DNA of 11,381 nt from Aquificaceae bacterium (GTDB lineage Bacteria > Aquificota > Aquificia > Aquificales > Aquificaceae): the NCBI GenBank assembly GCA_026983685.1, contig JALSTO010000175.1, positions 1-11,381 on the forward strand, written 5' to 3'. Below, piece after piece: positions 5,498-11,381 of this stretch. The notes beneath the pieces are model-generated. The model ran no database searches. It had not been told where the DNA came from and saw nothing but the letters and a program-made list of their open reading frames with translations. Every line of letters begins with the position of its first letter. The stretch's first letter is position 1. Both the position numbers and the translations under genes were made by a program.

Positions 5498-6856
5498 ATG
5501 GGGGAAATTGTAAGTGTATATATTTCAAAGAGCTTTGAGAGGGTAGTTTTCCTCAAGAAAGAAAGGAACCGTTACAGGATTCTGCTCCTTGACAAGGGCA
5601 CTGGTCTTCTGAAGGAACACATAGAGGAGGAGCCATACATAACGCTCCTCTACACGGACATGATACAGGAGGTTGTTGATATACCTCCGGTTAAGGACGA
5701 GGAGACCCGGGAGCTTCTCATAAAGAAGAAGCTATCCGAGAGGCTCGGAACTCAGGAGGACTATCTGCTTGTCATAAGGGAGGTTGAAGAAAGCCCAGAA
5801 ACCAAGAGCTTCAGGGTCTTCGGGATTCCGAAAGGCGCCTTGAGCGAAGGCTCTGGAATTCCTGAGTCCGCTCTCGTGAACTCTTCCCTCTTTACGCTTA
5901 CTCCCTTTTCCCTAATGGGCATATCCAAGGCTGTTGAAGGGGGGCTATCCATCTTTCACGCCTACGCTGACGAGTCCGCTATAACCATAACGGTCAGTCA
6001 GGGGGAGGAGGTTCTCTATACCCGTTCCATACTCATTCCCCCCTACGCGGGCGATGACCTCACAGACTTTGCCTACGAGAACCTGAACATGACTTACATG
6101 TTCGTAGCCCAGAGGAGCAATATCCCTGTTGACCTCGTGCTCTTGAGCGGACGACTCTGTCAGGATGCGGAGCTTGTAGATAGCCTGGGGCAGTTCGTCA
6201 GCTGTCCAATAGCGGTCCCGACGAGCGGTGCGGGTTTTAAAGGGATAGATGAAATTTCCTTCCACGAGTATCTGCCCTGTCTGGGTGCTGTCCTTCTTAA
6301 GGAGGACTACGACTTCTCTCCAAGACCTCTCAAGGACAGGAGGAACTTTAAGAGAACTCTGAATAAGTTAATTCCTCTCACGGCGCTCGGTGCCGTCCTG
6401 TCGCTATTACTACTTGCCTATGAAGTTTACAGCCTGAAGGTGAAGCAGGCTGAGATGGAAAAGATCAAGGATATGGTGGAACTTCAGGCAAGGAGCTTCT
6501 TCCACAACCCCCTTATAAGAGAAGGAGGGCTTGAATACTTCCTGAGATACGCTCGGCTCATAGAGAAGAGTCGTCGTGAGAACCCCCTTACACTGCTTGA
6601 GGAGGTCGGACCCCTTATATCCTTTGATGGGACGAAGCTGTTTGCGCTGAAGAGGGGTAAAGGCGCCGTAAACCTTTACATGGAGGTGGAAAAGAGCTTT
6701 GAGAGCACCCTTGAGCTCACCTTGTTCAGGGAGAGGTTCTTCAGAAGGCTTGAGGAGCTTAAAAAAAGGGGAATATCCTACAGGGTGGAGAGGGAGGAGA
6801 AGGACCTGAATAAAAACAGCCTTTATCTGAGGCTTACGCTGGAGAAGAAGGTATGA
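5498..6856 (+). CDS. GspL/MshI-like assembly protein (PilM-PilN fusion architecture)
   Basis: GspL/MshI proteins link the cytoplasmic ATPase to the periplasmic alignment complex. The 452 aa divide into a cytoplasmic actin-like (ASKHA, PilM-type) region of about 1-270, one membrane helix at about 290-312 (LIPLTALGAVLSLLLLAYEV), a coiled stretch (313-330), and a periplasmic PilN/GspL-C-like ferredoxin fold to the end. YLPCLGAVLL (259-268) resembles the end of the PilM fold. The PilM phosphate-loop pattern (IGIDIGSSS-type) is not present at the N-terminus, where VSVYISKSF stands instead, so nucleotide binding is doubtful, as in GspL. The ATG at 5498 follows a TATAAT by 12 nt without a ribosome site. 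The stop overlaps the next ATG by 4 nt. The family is recognised by architecture and gene order rather than strong identity. Confidence 0.78.
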   Translation: MGEIVSVYISKSFERVVFLKKERNRYRILLLDKGTGLLKEHIEEEPYITLLYTDMIQEVVDIPPVKDEETRELLIKKKLSERLGTQEDYLLVIREVEESPETKSFRVFGIPKGALSEGSGIPESALVNSSLFTLTPFSLMGISKAVEGGLSIFHAYADESAITITVSQGEEVLYTRSILIPPYAGDDLTDFAYENLNMTYMFVAQRSNIPVDLVLLSGRLCQDAELVDSLGQFVSCPIAVPTSGAGFKGIDEISFHEYLPCLGAVLLKEDYDFSPRPLKDRRNFKRTLNKLIPLTALGAVLSLLLLAYEVYSLKVKQAEMEKIKDMVELQARSFFHNPLIREGGLEYFLRYARLIEKSRRENPLTLLEEVGPLISFDGTKLFALKRGKGAVNLYMEVEKSFESTLELTLFRERFFRRLEELKKRGISYRVEREEKDLNKNSLYLRLTLEKKV

Positions 6857-7338
6857 AGTATGCCCTTTACGTGTTCTTTCTCCTGGTGATTTCAATTTCA
6901 CTCTTTTCCTACTTCGGGCTTGAGGAGCTGGAGAAGAGGCTCTCGGAGGAGGAGAGGAGGGTTATGAGGTTGAAGATTGAGCTCGGGCGGAAGAAGGAAA
7001 ACCTTGACAGGCTTAGGGCTTTCATAGATAAATACAGGCTCAGGGCTTACAGCGAAGAGTCCGCCCTGAGAGAGCTTCTGACAGTTATTGACAGGCTGAA
7101 GGGCTCCTATGAGGTTGAGATAACCGGCGATATAAGGAAGGAGTCGGGGAGCTGGGTAGCGGATATGGTCCTCAGCTTCAAGCCAGTCAGCGGTGAGGAC
7201 ATAGCCCGGAGGCTGAGGGAGCTGACCGGAATGACCTCCCCGGTTGCCCTTTTAGAGGGGGTTATGGTGAGCACCGATGAACGGGTTGTTCAGATCAAGC
7301 TGACCTTAATTCAGCCCTTCAGGGAGAGGTCACCATGA
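6853..7338 (+). CDS. GspM/PilO/MshJ-like periplasmic alignment protein
   Basis: A 161-aa bitopic protein with a short cytoplasmic tail, a membrane helix at about residues 4-22 (ALYVFFLLVISISLFSYFG), a highly charged coiled coil (about 24-62, Glu/Arg/Lys-rich heptads) and a small alpha/beta domain (about 65-161) ending in VVQIKLTLIQPF. This is the PilO/GspM layout: helix, coiled coil, ferredoxin-like fold that pairs with the PilN/GspL periplasmic domain. It overlaps the upstream GspL-like gene by ATGA and the next gene by ATGA, so stoichiometric coupled synthesis is likely. There is no catalytic motif and none is expected. The family call rests on architecture and position between the GspL-like and GspC-like genes. 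Confidence 0.75.
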   Translation: MKYALYVFFLLVISISLFSYFGLEELEKRLSEEERRVMRLKIELGRKKENLDRLRAFIDKYRLRAYSEESALRELLTVIDRLKGSYEVEITGDIRKESGSWVADMVLSFKPVSGEDIARRLRELTGMTSPVALLEGVMVSTDERVVQIKLTLIQPFRERSP

Positions 7339-7778
7339 GGTTTAACAGATACGCCCTGCTTCTTATAGCTCCACTGCCGGTTGCTCTCCTGATAGGTTAC
7401 TACGCGGGCTTCTTTGTGGAGAGCATGGTCAGAGAGGCTGTTTTAAGAGCGGAAGATAAACAATATCCCCAAGTTCCCGATTTTGAGGTTAAGGAGATAG
7501 CTCTCAGTCCGGAGGTTTTTGAGGTGCTTTCTGAGGTAAAGCTAAAGAGGGGCAAAGTCCAGAAACAGGTAGCTGAGAAGAAGGAAGTGAAGGCACCCCC
7601 CTCTTACAGGCTCAGCTTCACCTACGTCGGACCAAAAAGCAGGTATGCGATAATCAACGGTAGGCTCGTTAAGGAGGGCGAGATGCTCTCCGAAGAGGAG
7701 AGAGTTATCAGGATCACGAGGAAAGGTGTCTTGCTCTCGGGCAGGTGGGGTAGGAGATGGCTATGGGTTGGCGAGTGA
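7335..7778 (+). CDS. GspC/PilP/MshK-like inner-membrane to secretin connector
   Basis: A 147-aa protein: a membrane helix at about 7-29 (ALLLIAPLPVALLIGYYAGFF), an extended periplasmic linker rich in Lys/Glu/Val (about 30-90), then a small beta domain (about 91-147) reading YRLSFTYVGPKSRYAIINGR and continuing through LVKEGEMLSEE to GVLL. That domain has the GspC homology-region/PilP pattern: a strand with a Val-Gly turn, an 'xAIINGRLVKEGE' hairpin and a closing IxRxGVLL strand. In this family it docks on the N-terminal domain of the secretin, and the secretin is encoded immediately downstream. The start overlaps the upstream stop by 4 nt and follows a GGGAGAGGT ribosome site. The gene's last codons overlap the secretin start region. 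Confidence 0.75.
   Translation: MRFNRYALLLIAPLPVALLIGYYAGFFVESMVREAVLRAEDKQYPQVPDFEVKEIALSPEVFEVLSEVKLKRGKVQKQVAEKKEVKAPPSYRLSFTYVGPKSRYAIINGRLVKEGEMLSEEERVIRITRKGVLLSGRWGRRWLWVGE
7752..7756 (+). promoter_or_regulatory. Ribosome binding site that fixes the secretin start
   Basis: AGGAG ends directly against an ATG at 7757 but lies 6 nt from a second in-frame ATG at 7763. Only the second has workable spacing, so 7763 is the likelier secretin start. Confidence 0.6.
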
Positions 7779-9301
7779 TATTTATCCTCTTTGTCTTTCT
7801 TATAGCTTCCTGTGCTCAGAAGGCTGAGAAGGTTGAAAGGACCGCTTCCGCGGTTTCAAAGGAAATAGACAGAAAGGCTGAGGAGGTCAGGAAGGAGGCG
7901 AAGATACCTCTCCTTCCACCAAGGGTGCCTCCCCCTGCCATTCCTCCGACCTACAAACCCATAGACCCCTTTGAGGGAAGGACCTTCTCAATGTCCGCGG
8001 TCTCCGCTCCTCTGACAAAGGTCCTCTACGCTATAGCGGACGGCGCAGGTATGAACCTGATAATATCCCCCGAAGTGGATACCAACAAGACTATTACCGC
8101 TACCTTCAACAACGTTCCCCTCAAGGATGCACTTGAGATAATCATGGACATGACGGGACTTTACTACGAGGTAAGGGGAAACGTCCTCTACATAAAGGAA
8201 TTTATGACAAAGACCTTCAAGATACCCTACATCCACACCACAACGAACTTCAGCAGTTCTCTCGGAGGAGATGTTCTCGGGGGGGCTTTGACAGCGGGGA
8301 CTGTAACCACGGGTACTGTTGCTATAGGAACGACAGGCTTTGGTAGCACGGGTTTGAGAGGAAACTTCACCCTTGACTATAAGAATCCGGAGGGGGCGGG
8401 AGACATATACAAGCAGATAGAGGAAAATGTAAAGGCTCTCCTTTCAAAGGAAGGCAGGTACGTGCTTAACAGGTTTACGGGAACGCTCGTGGTTCACGAC
8501 AGGAAGAAAAATATTCGCGAAATTGAGAGATTTATGAAGAAGGTTCTCAGCCAGATAGGAAAACAGGTCCTGATAGAGGCGAAGATAGTAGAGATAGCCC
8601 TCTCTGACACCTTCCAGTACGGAATAGACTGGGGAGCCTTCTTCAGAGACGTCTTTGGGACGGGAGCTAACATTACCCTCTCCCAGACCCTTTCCATACC
8701 CACGGGAGGATTCGCGAGCTTAAATGTTGTCTCCTCAGATTTCACAGCCCTAATAAACGCGCTCTCCACCTACGGCAAGGTATACACCCTTTCCAATCCG
8801 AGAATAATGGTTGCCAACGGGCAGACAGCCCTCATAGCCACGGGCATAGTAACCCCCTTCTTTGAAAGGCAGGCTGTAACCCTGACGGGAACCACCACAA
8901 CCCAGCTTCAGGAGAACATAGTTAAAACGAACGTCCTTGAAGGTGTGCTTCTCGGAGTAACGCCCTACATAGATGAAAAGGGAAATATAGTCCTCAACAT
9001 CGTCCCTGTTTCAACAAGGCTTGAAGGGACGAAGACCCTTGAGAGCAATGGACAGATCATAGCGGAAGCTCCCGTTCTCAATGTAAAGGAGACGGGAACC
9101 GTGGTCAAGGCAAGGGACGGAGACCTGATAGTTATAGGTGGTCTGATAGGGGATGTTAAGAGTGTAGAGGAGAGAAAGGTCCCAGGTCTTGGAGACATAC
9201 CGGTGCTCGGATACCTCTTCAAAGGTAAGAGGGTGGTAAAAGAAAAAAGGGAGCTCATAATCTTTCTGAAGCCACGGATCGTTGATAACATAGGTCTCTG
9301 A
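7763..9301 (+). CDS. mshL: MshL-type secretin, outer-membrane lipoprotein
   Basis: The secretin forms the outer-membrane ring through which the filament or substrate passes. From the ATG at 7763 (512 aa): a lipoprotein signal ending in IASC with Cys17 as the lipidated residue; a charged helix and proline-rich spacer (about 18-66); an STN/N0 domain (about 70-146, with LIISPEVDTNKTI); a Gly/Thr-rich insert (about 167-200); an N1-like domain (about 210-262, VLNRFTGTLVVHDRKKNI); and the secretin core (about 265-508) with EAKIVEIALSDTFQYGIDWG, VYTLSNPRIMVANGQ and the signature VPGLGDIPVLGYLFK (473-487). The IDWG and VxPYID features and overall length favour MshL over GspD or PilQ. The start overlaps the connector gene by 16 nt. 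A built-in lipid anchor may make a separate pilotin unnecessary, which is an inference. Confidence 0.92.
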   Translation: MGWRVIFILFVFLIASCAQKAEKVERTASAVSKEIDRKAEEVRKEAKIPLLPPRVPPPAIPPTYKPIDPFEGRTFSMSAVSAPLTKVLYAIADGAGMNLIISPEVDTNKTITATFNNVPLKDALEIIMDMTGLYYEVRGNVLYIKEFMTKTFKIPYIHTTTNFSSSLGGDVLGGALTAGTVTTGTVAIGTTGFGSTGLRGNFTLDYKNPEGAGDIYKQIEENVKALLSKEGRYVLNRFTGTLVVHDRKKNIREIERFMKKVLSQIGKQVLIEAKIVEIALSDTFQYGIDWGAFFRDVFGTGANITLSQTLSIPTGGFASLNVVSSDFTALINALSTYGKVYTLSNPRIMVANGQTALIATGIVTPFFERQAVTLTGTTTTQLQENIVKTNVLEGVLLGVTPYIDEKGNIVLNIVPVSTRLEGTKTLESNGQIIAEAPVLNVKETGTVVKARDGDLIVIGGLIGDVKSVEERKVPGLGDIPVLGYLFKGKRVVKEKRELIIFLKPRIVDNIGL

Positions 9302-9302
9302 T

Positions 9303-10280
9303 ATGAGCCTCCTTATGGACCTTTTAAAGAAGCTGGAGAGCCAGAGTCCAAAGACAAATGTCCCTCCTACCCTTCTTAAGGGAAGAGATAAGAAGTCAGT
9401 CAGCAGGAGGATACTAATTCTGCTCGCTCCCCTGTTCCTTCTTGGAGCGGTTGCTTCCTACTTTGCAACCCAGTCACTCCTTGGGGAAGAAGGTATTAAG
9501 GTCGTGAGAAGAGAGATGCCTAATACTCAGCCTCCGAAGGAAGAACAGCTCCTGAAGGTAGAGGAAGAGCCTGAGGTAAAGGCAAAGCCTCCAAAAAAGT
9601 ATACCGAAGAAAAACCTGAAGAATCAAAACCCCCCGCTGAAAGCGCTCAGACCTCAAAAGAAGAGATCAGAAAGCTGACCGAAGACATCGGAATAAAAAA
9701 GAAAACAGAAAATAAAAAAGCGGTAGCTCCCATGAACATCAACACTCTCCTTTACTTAGCGGACAGAAGCTACAGGGAGGGGAATCTGGAAAAGAGCAGG
9801 GAATATTATGAGAAAGCGTTTAGATTGAAGAAAGAAGAGAGGATAGCTAACAACTTGCTTGTGATCTATGTTAGGCTGGGAGAGTATGTAAAAGCTGATG
9901 CTCTCGTTAGAAAGTTCGGAAGCGAAGAGCTCGCTTACACCTACATAATGGAGCTCTCCAAAAAAGATAAGAGGAAGGCGCTTAAAGTAACGGAAAGGTA
10001 TCTATCCCTTGATAGGAAAGGTCTTATACACTTTGCTCGTGGCTACATCTATGAGGGTGAAGGAGACAGGGAGAGGGCGCTTGAGGAATACAGGAAGGCT
10101 TACAGCAGGGACAGGTCAAACCCTTACTTTGGCTACAACTACGCAAGGCTTCTGGAGCTTAACCGCAGATACAGGGAAGCCCTGAAGGTTTACAAAGGGC
10201 TGGAAAAGGAAGAGCTTGAGCCGAGAATTAAGAGTATAGTAAGGGAAAGGATAAGATATCTTAAATTTATGGGGCTCTGA
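9303..10280 (+). CDS. MshN-like membrane-anchored TPR protein
   Basis: A 325-aa protein with a short N-terminal amphipathic stretch (MSLLMDLLKKLE), a basic patch, one membrane helix at about 36-56 (ILILLAPLFLLGAVASYFA), a disordered Lys/Glu/Pro-rich spacer (about 65-140) and a C-terminal array of helical repeats from about 145 on. TPR-like units can be seen at LADRSYREGNLEKSREYYEK (151-170), ARGYIYEGEGDRERALEEY (245-263) and the stretch from 278, YNYARLLELNRRYREALKVY. This matches MshN of MSHA pilus operons, which follows the secretin gene and is thought to scaffold the envelope complex. Unlike Vibrio-type operons, no MshM AAA ATPase lies between secretin and TPR gene; the gap is one base. 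The long A-rich spacer (about 9500-9720) has lower GC than its surroundings. Confidence 0.8.
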   Translation: MSLLMDLLKKLESQSPKTNVPPTLLKGRDKKSVSRRILILLAPLFLLGAVASYFATQSLLGEEGIKVVRREMPNTQPPKEEQLLKVEEEPEVKAKPPKKYTEEKPEESKPPAESAQTSKEEIRKLTEDIGIKKKTENKKAVAPMNINTLLYLADRSYREGNLEKSREYYEKAFRLKKEERIANNLLVIYVRLGEYVKADALVRKFGSEELAYTYIMELSKKDKRKALKVTERYLSLDRKGLIHFARGYIYEGEGDRERALEEYRKAYSRDRSNPYFGYNYARLLELNRRYREALKVYKGLEKEELEPRIKSIVRERIRYLKFMGL

Positions 10281-10281
10281 G

Positions 10282-11184
10282 ATGGGTAGAAACAGGGGGC
10301 TTACACTCGTAGAGCTTGCCATAGTTCTTATAGTTCTGGGGATACTCCTCGGGATAGGAGCGGGGATAATAGGTGTTCTCATAAAGAGAGTAAAGTACAA
10401 CGAAAGTAGAGAGATAGTGAACGCTGCTGTTGAGGGTATAGTGGGATATGCGATAACATCGGGAAGGCTTCCTGACAATACAAACTGGACCCCCGCGGTG
10501 AGGTCAGCAAAAGATTCCTACGGTAAGGACATACTTTACGTTTACGATAGTGATTTAACAAGTAGCGGTTCAATATGCGGTGCGGGTGGGACTGCCATTA
10601 CGGTGAAGATCTGTTCTGATACCTCTTGTGCCTCCCCGACCCAGACGATAAACAACGTTGCCTTTCTCATAATTAGCGGTGGTGGCAACTACAATGTGCA
10701 GACGAGCGCGCCTTCCACTTGCAACTCAAGCTCCACCTGCGAGATAAGGGTTTATGAATACGGTGTAGGGAATGTTGATGACTACACTACGGACATTAAT
10801 AGACCCGAGCCCTACGATGACATAGTCAAGTGGGTCTCCCTTTACGAGCTCAAGCCAAAGGTCGGATGCACTGGAAGCGGTGGGGGCGGTGGAGGTGGTG
10901 GTGGAGGCTCTTGTACTTCTTACAGTCTAAGCATACAAAACAATGCCACGCGTTCTATTTCTTATAAGCTAAACAATGGTTCGTGCAATAACATAAGCTC
11001 CGGTGGCAGCTCCCTTTTAGCAGGCTTGACTTCCACAGATAGGATCAGGGTGTGGAGGAGTATATTTTGCTGGCTATCGCTTCTTGTAGACGGAAATATG
11101 CAAAGTTTAGATGCTGACAATAACTGTACTGTAAATATAGTGTGCACCGGTAGTGGTAGCTCAGTATCATGCACTTCTAACTAG
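10282..11184 (+). CDS. Prepilin-like protein with polyglycine hinge and Cys-rich C-terminal domain
   Basis: A 300-aa filament-type protein. The leader MGRNRG and then LTLVELAIVLIVLGILLGIG form a class III signal with Glu at mature position 5; Leu replaces the usual Phe after the cleavage Gly. The pilin globular domain (about 40-195) has six Cys (99, 111, 116, 147, 153, 196) and ends with DDIVKWVSLYEL, a pattern common near the end of MSHA/T2SS-type pseudopilins. Residues 200-209 are ten glycines flanked by Ser. Beyond that lies a separate 91-residue domain with six more Cys (211, 234, 263, 282, 288, 297), rich in Ser/Asn/Thr and probably beta. The domain is not recognised. The size (300 aa against about 150-190 for simple pilins) and last position in the operon suggest a minor, tip-located or adhesive subunit. 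One base separates it from the TPR gene. Confidence 0.88.
   Translation: MGRNRGLTLVELAIVLIVLGILLGIGAGIIGVLIKRVKYNESREIVNAAVEGIVGYAITSGRLPDNTNWTPAVRSAKDSYGKDILYVYDSDLTSSGSICGAGGTAITVKICSDTSCASPTQTINNVAFLIISGGGNYNVQTSAPSTCNSSSTCEIRVYEYGVGNVDDYTTDINRPEPYDDIVKWVSLYELKPKVGCTGSGGGGGGGGGGSCTSYSLSIQNNATRSISYKLNNGSCNNISSGGSSLLAGLTSTDRIRVWRSIFCWLSLLVDGNMQSLDADNNCTVNIVCTGSGSSVSCTSN
10879..10908 (+). repeat. Ten consecutive GGN glycine codons
   Basis: Codons 200-209 of the prepilin-like gene are all GGN (five GGT, two GGA, two GGC, one GGG). They form a short imperfect trinucleotide tract that encodes a flexible hinge. Changes by whole codons would alter hinge length; a one-base change would cut off the C-terminal domain. 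Confidence 0.9.
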
Positions 11185-11186
11185 AC

Positions 11187-11381
11187 CTACTCTCCCCTCA
11201 CATACTTTCCGTTCACCCACCCTTCTATATTCATATCTCCCGACCTGAACCTTACCTTCAGCCACGTTCCGGGACCCTTCTCTATCAGCTCAAGCTCATC
11301 ACCCTCCCGCAGAACGTAAACCACATCCGAGCTTGGGTCTGGGGACTCCCTCATATTCAGCATGGGAACGTTTACGTAAAA
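11187..11381 (-). CDS. Bacterial SH3 (SH3b) domain protein, C-terminal end (5' part outside window)
   Basis: On the minus strand a frame enters from the right edge and stops at TAG (11189-11187), giving 64 residues. It reads FYVNVPMLNMRESPDPSS, then DVVYVLREGDELELIEKG, then TWLKVRF and EGWVNGKYVRGE. This is an SH3b domain: the 'LNMRxSPxxxSxVVxxLxxGxxLxxxxxxxxWxKV' pattern with the closing GWVxxxYV strand. SH3b domains usually bind cell-wall peptides and are found in exported proteins; anything upstream, including a signal peptide, is not visible. Its stop is only 2 bp from the convergent prepilin-like gene stop, so no terminator fits between them. Confidence 0.85.
   Translation of the reverse strand, partial: FYVNVPMLNMRESPDPSSDVVYVLREGDELELIEKGPGTWLKVRFRSGDMNIEGWVNGKYVRGE

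Noticed and set aside
7757..7762. Secretin start at the first ATG (7757)
   Set aside because: AGGAG touches this ATG with no spacing, while the second in-frame ATG at 7763 is 6 nt away. The product differs by only two residues.

Overview
The window looks like a chromosomal segment of a thermophilic bacterium of the Aquificaceae (Aquifex / Hydrogenobacter / Thermocrinis-like). This is inferred from heavy use of AGG/AGA for Arg and ATA for Ile, Lys/Glu-rich proteins, very tight gene packing with 1-4 nt overlaps, and the character of the protein sequences. No rRNA, tRNA, IS element or CRISPR array was seen.

Layout. (1) 2-1066 (+): the C-terminal two thirds of SecD, entering from the left edge. 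(2) 1098-1617 (-): a type II toxin-antitoxin pair (Phd/YefM-type antitoxin, RelE-type toxin), convergent with secD. It has its own candidate promoter and a perfect 17-bp palindrome at the antitoxin start. (3) 1657-5406 (-): a prepilin, then a 48-codon coiled-coil/membrane micro-ORF, a GspE/MshE-type assembly ATPase and a GspF/MshG-type platform protein. (4) 5407-5497: a 91-bp divergent promoter region. (5) 5498-11184 (+): a compact six-gene operon encoding a GspL/MshI-like PilM-PilN fusion, a GspM/PilO-like protein, a GspC/PilP-like protein, an MshL-type lipoprotein secretin, an MshN-like TPR protein and a second, unusual prepilin-like protein. (6) 11187-11381 (-): the end of an SH3b-domain protein, convergent with the last pilin gene.

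How it fits together. The two divergent operons encode nearly a complete MSHA-like type IV pilus / type II secretion-like envelope machine: cytoplasmic ATPase, inner-membrane platform, periplasmic alignment complex, outer-membrane secretin, TPR partner and two filament subunits. Missing from the window are a prepilin peptidase, a retraction ATPase (PilT), an MshM-like AAA ATPase and further minor pilins.

Most notable points. The last pilin ends in a ten-glycine hinge followed by a Cys-rich domain of about 90 residues with different codon use. The first pilin carries an EF-hand-like acidic loop. A 48-aa micro-ORF lies 2 nt ahead of the ATPase gene and shows that the ATPase start should be moved. 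The two pilus operons appear to fire from back-to-back promoters whose -35 regions overlap, one of them giving an almost leaderless mRNA.
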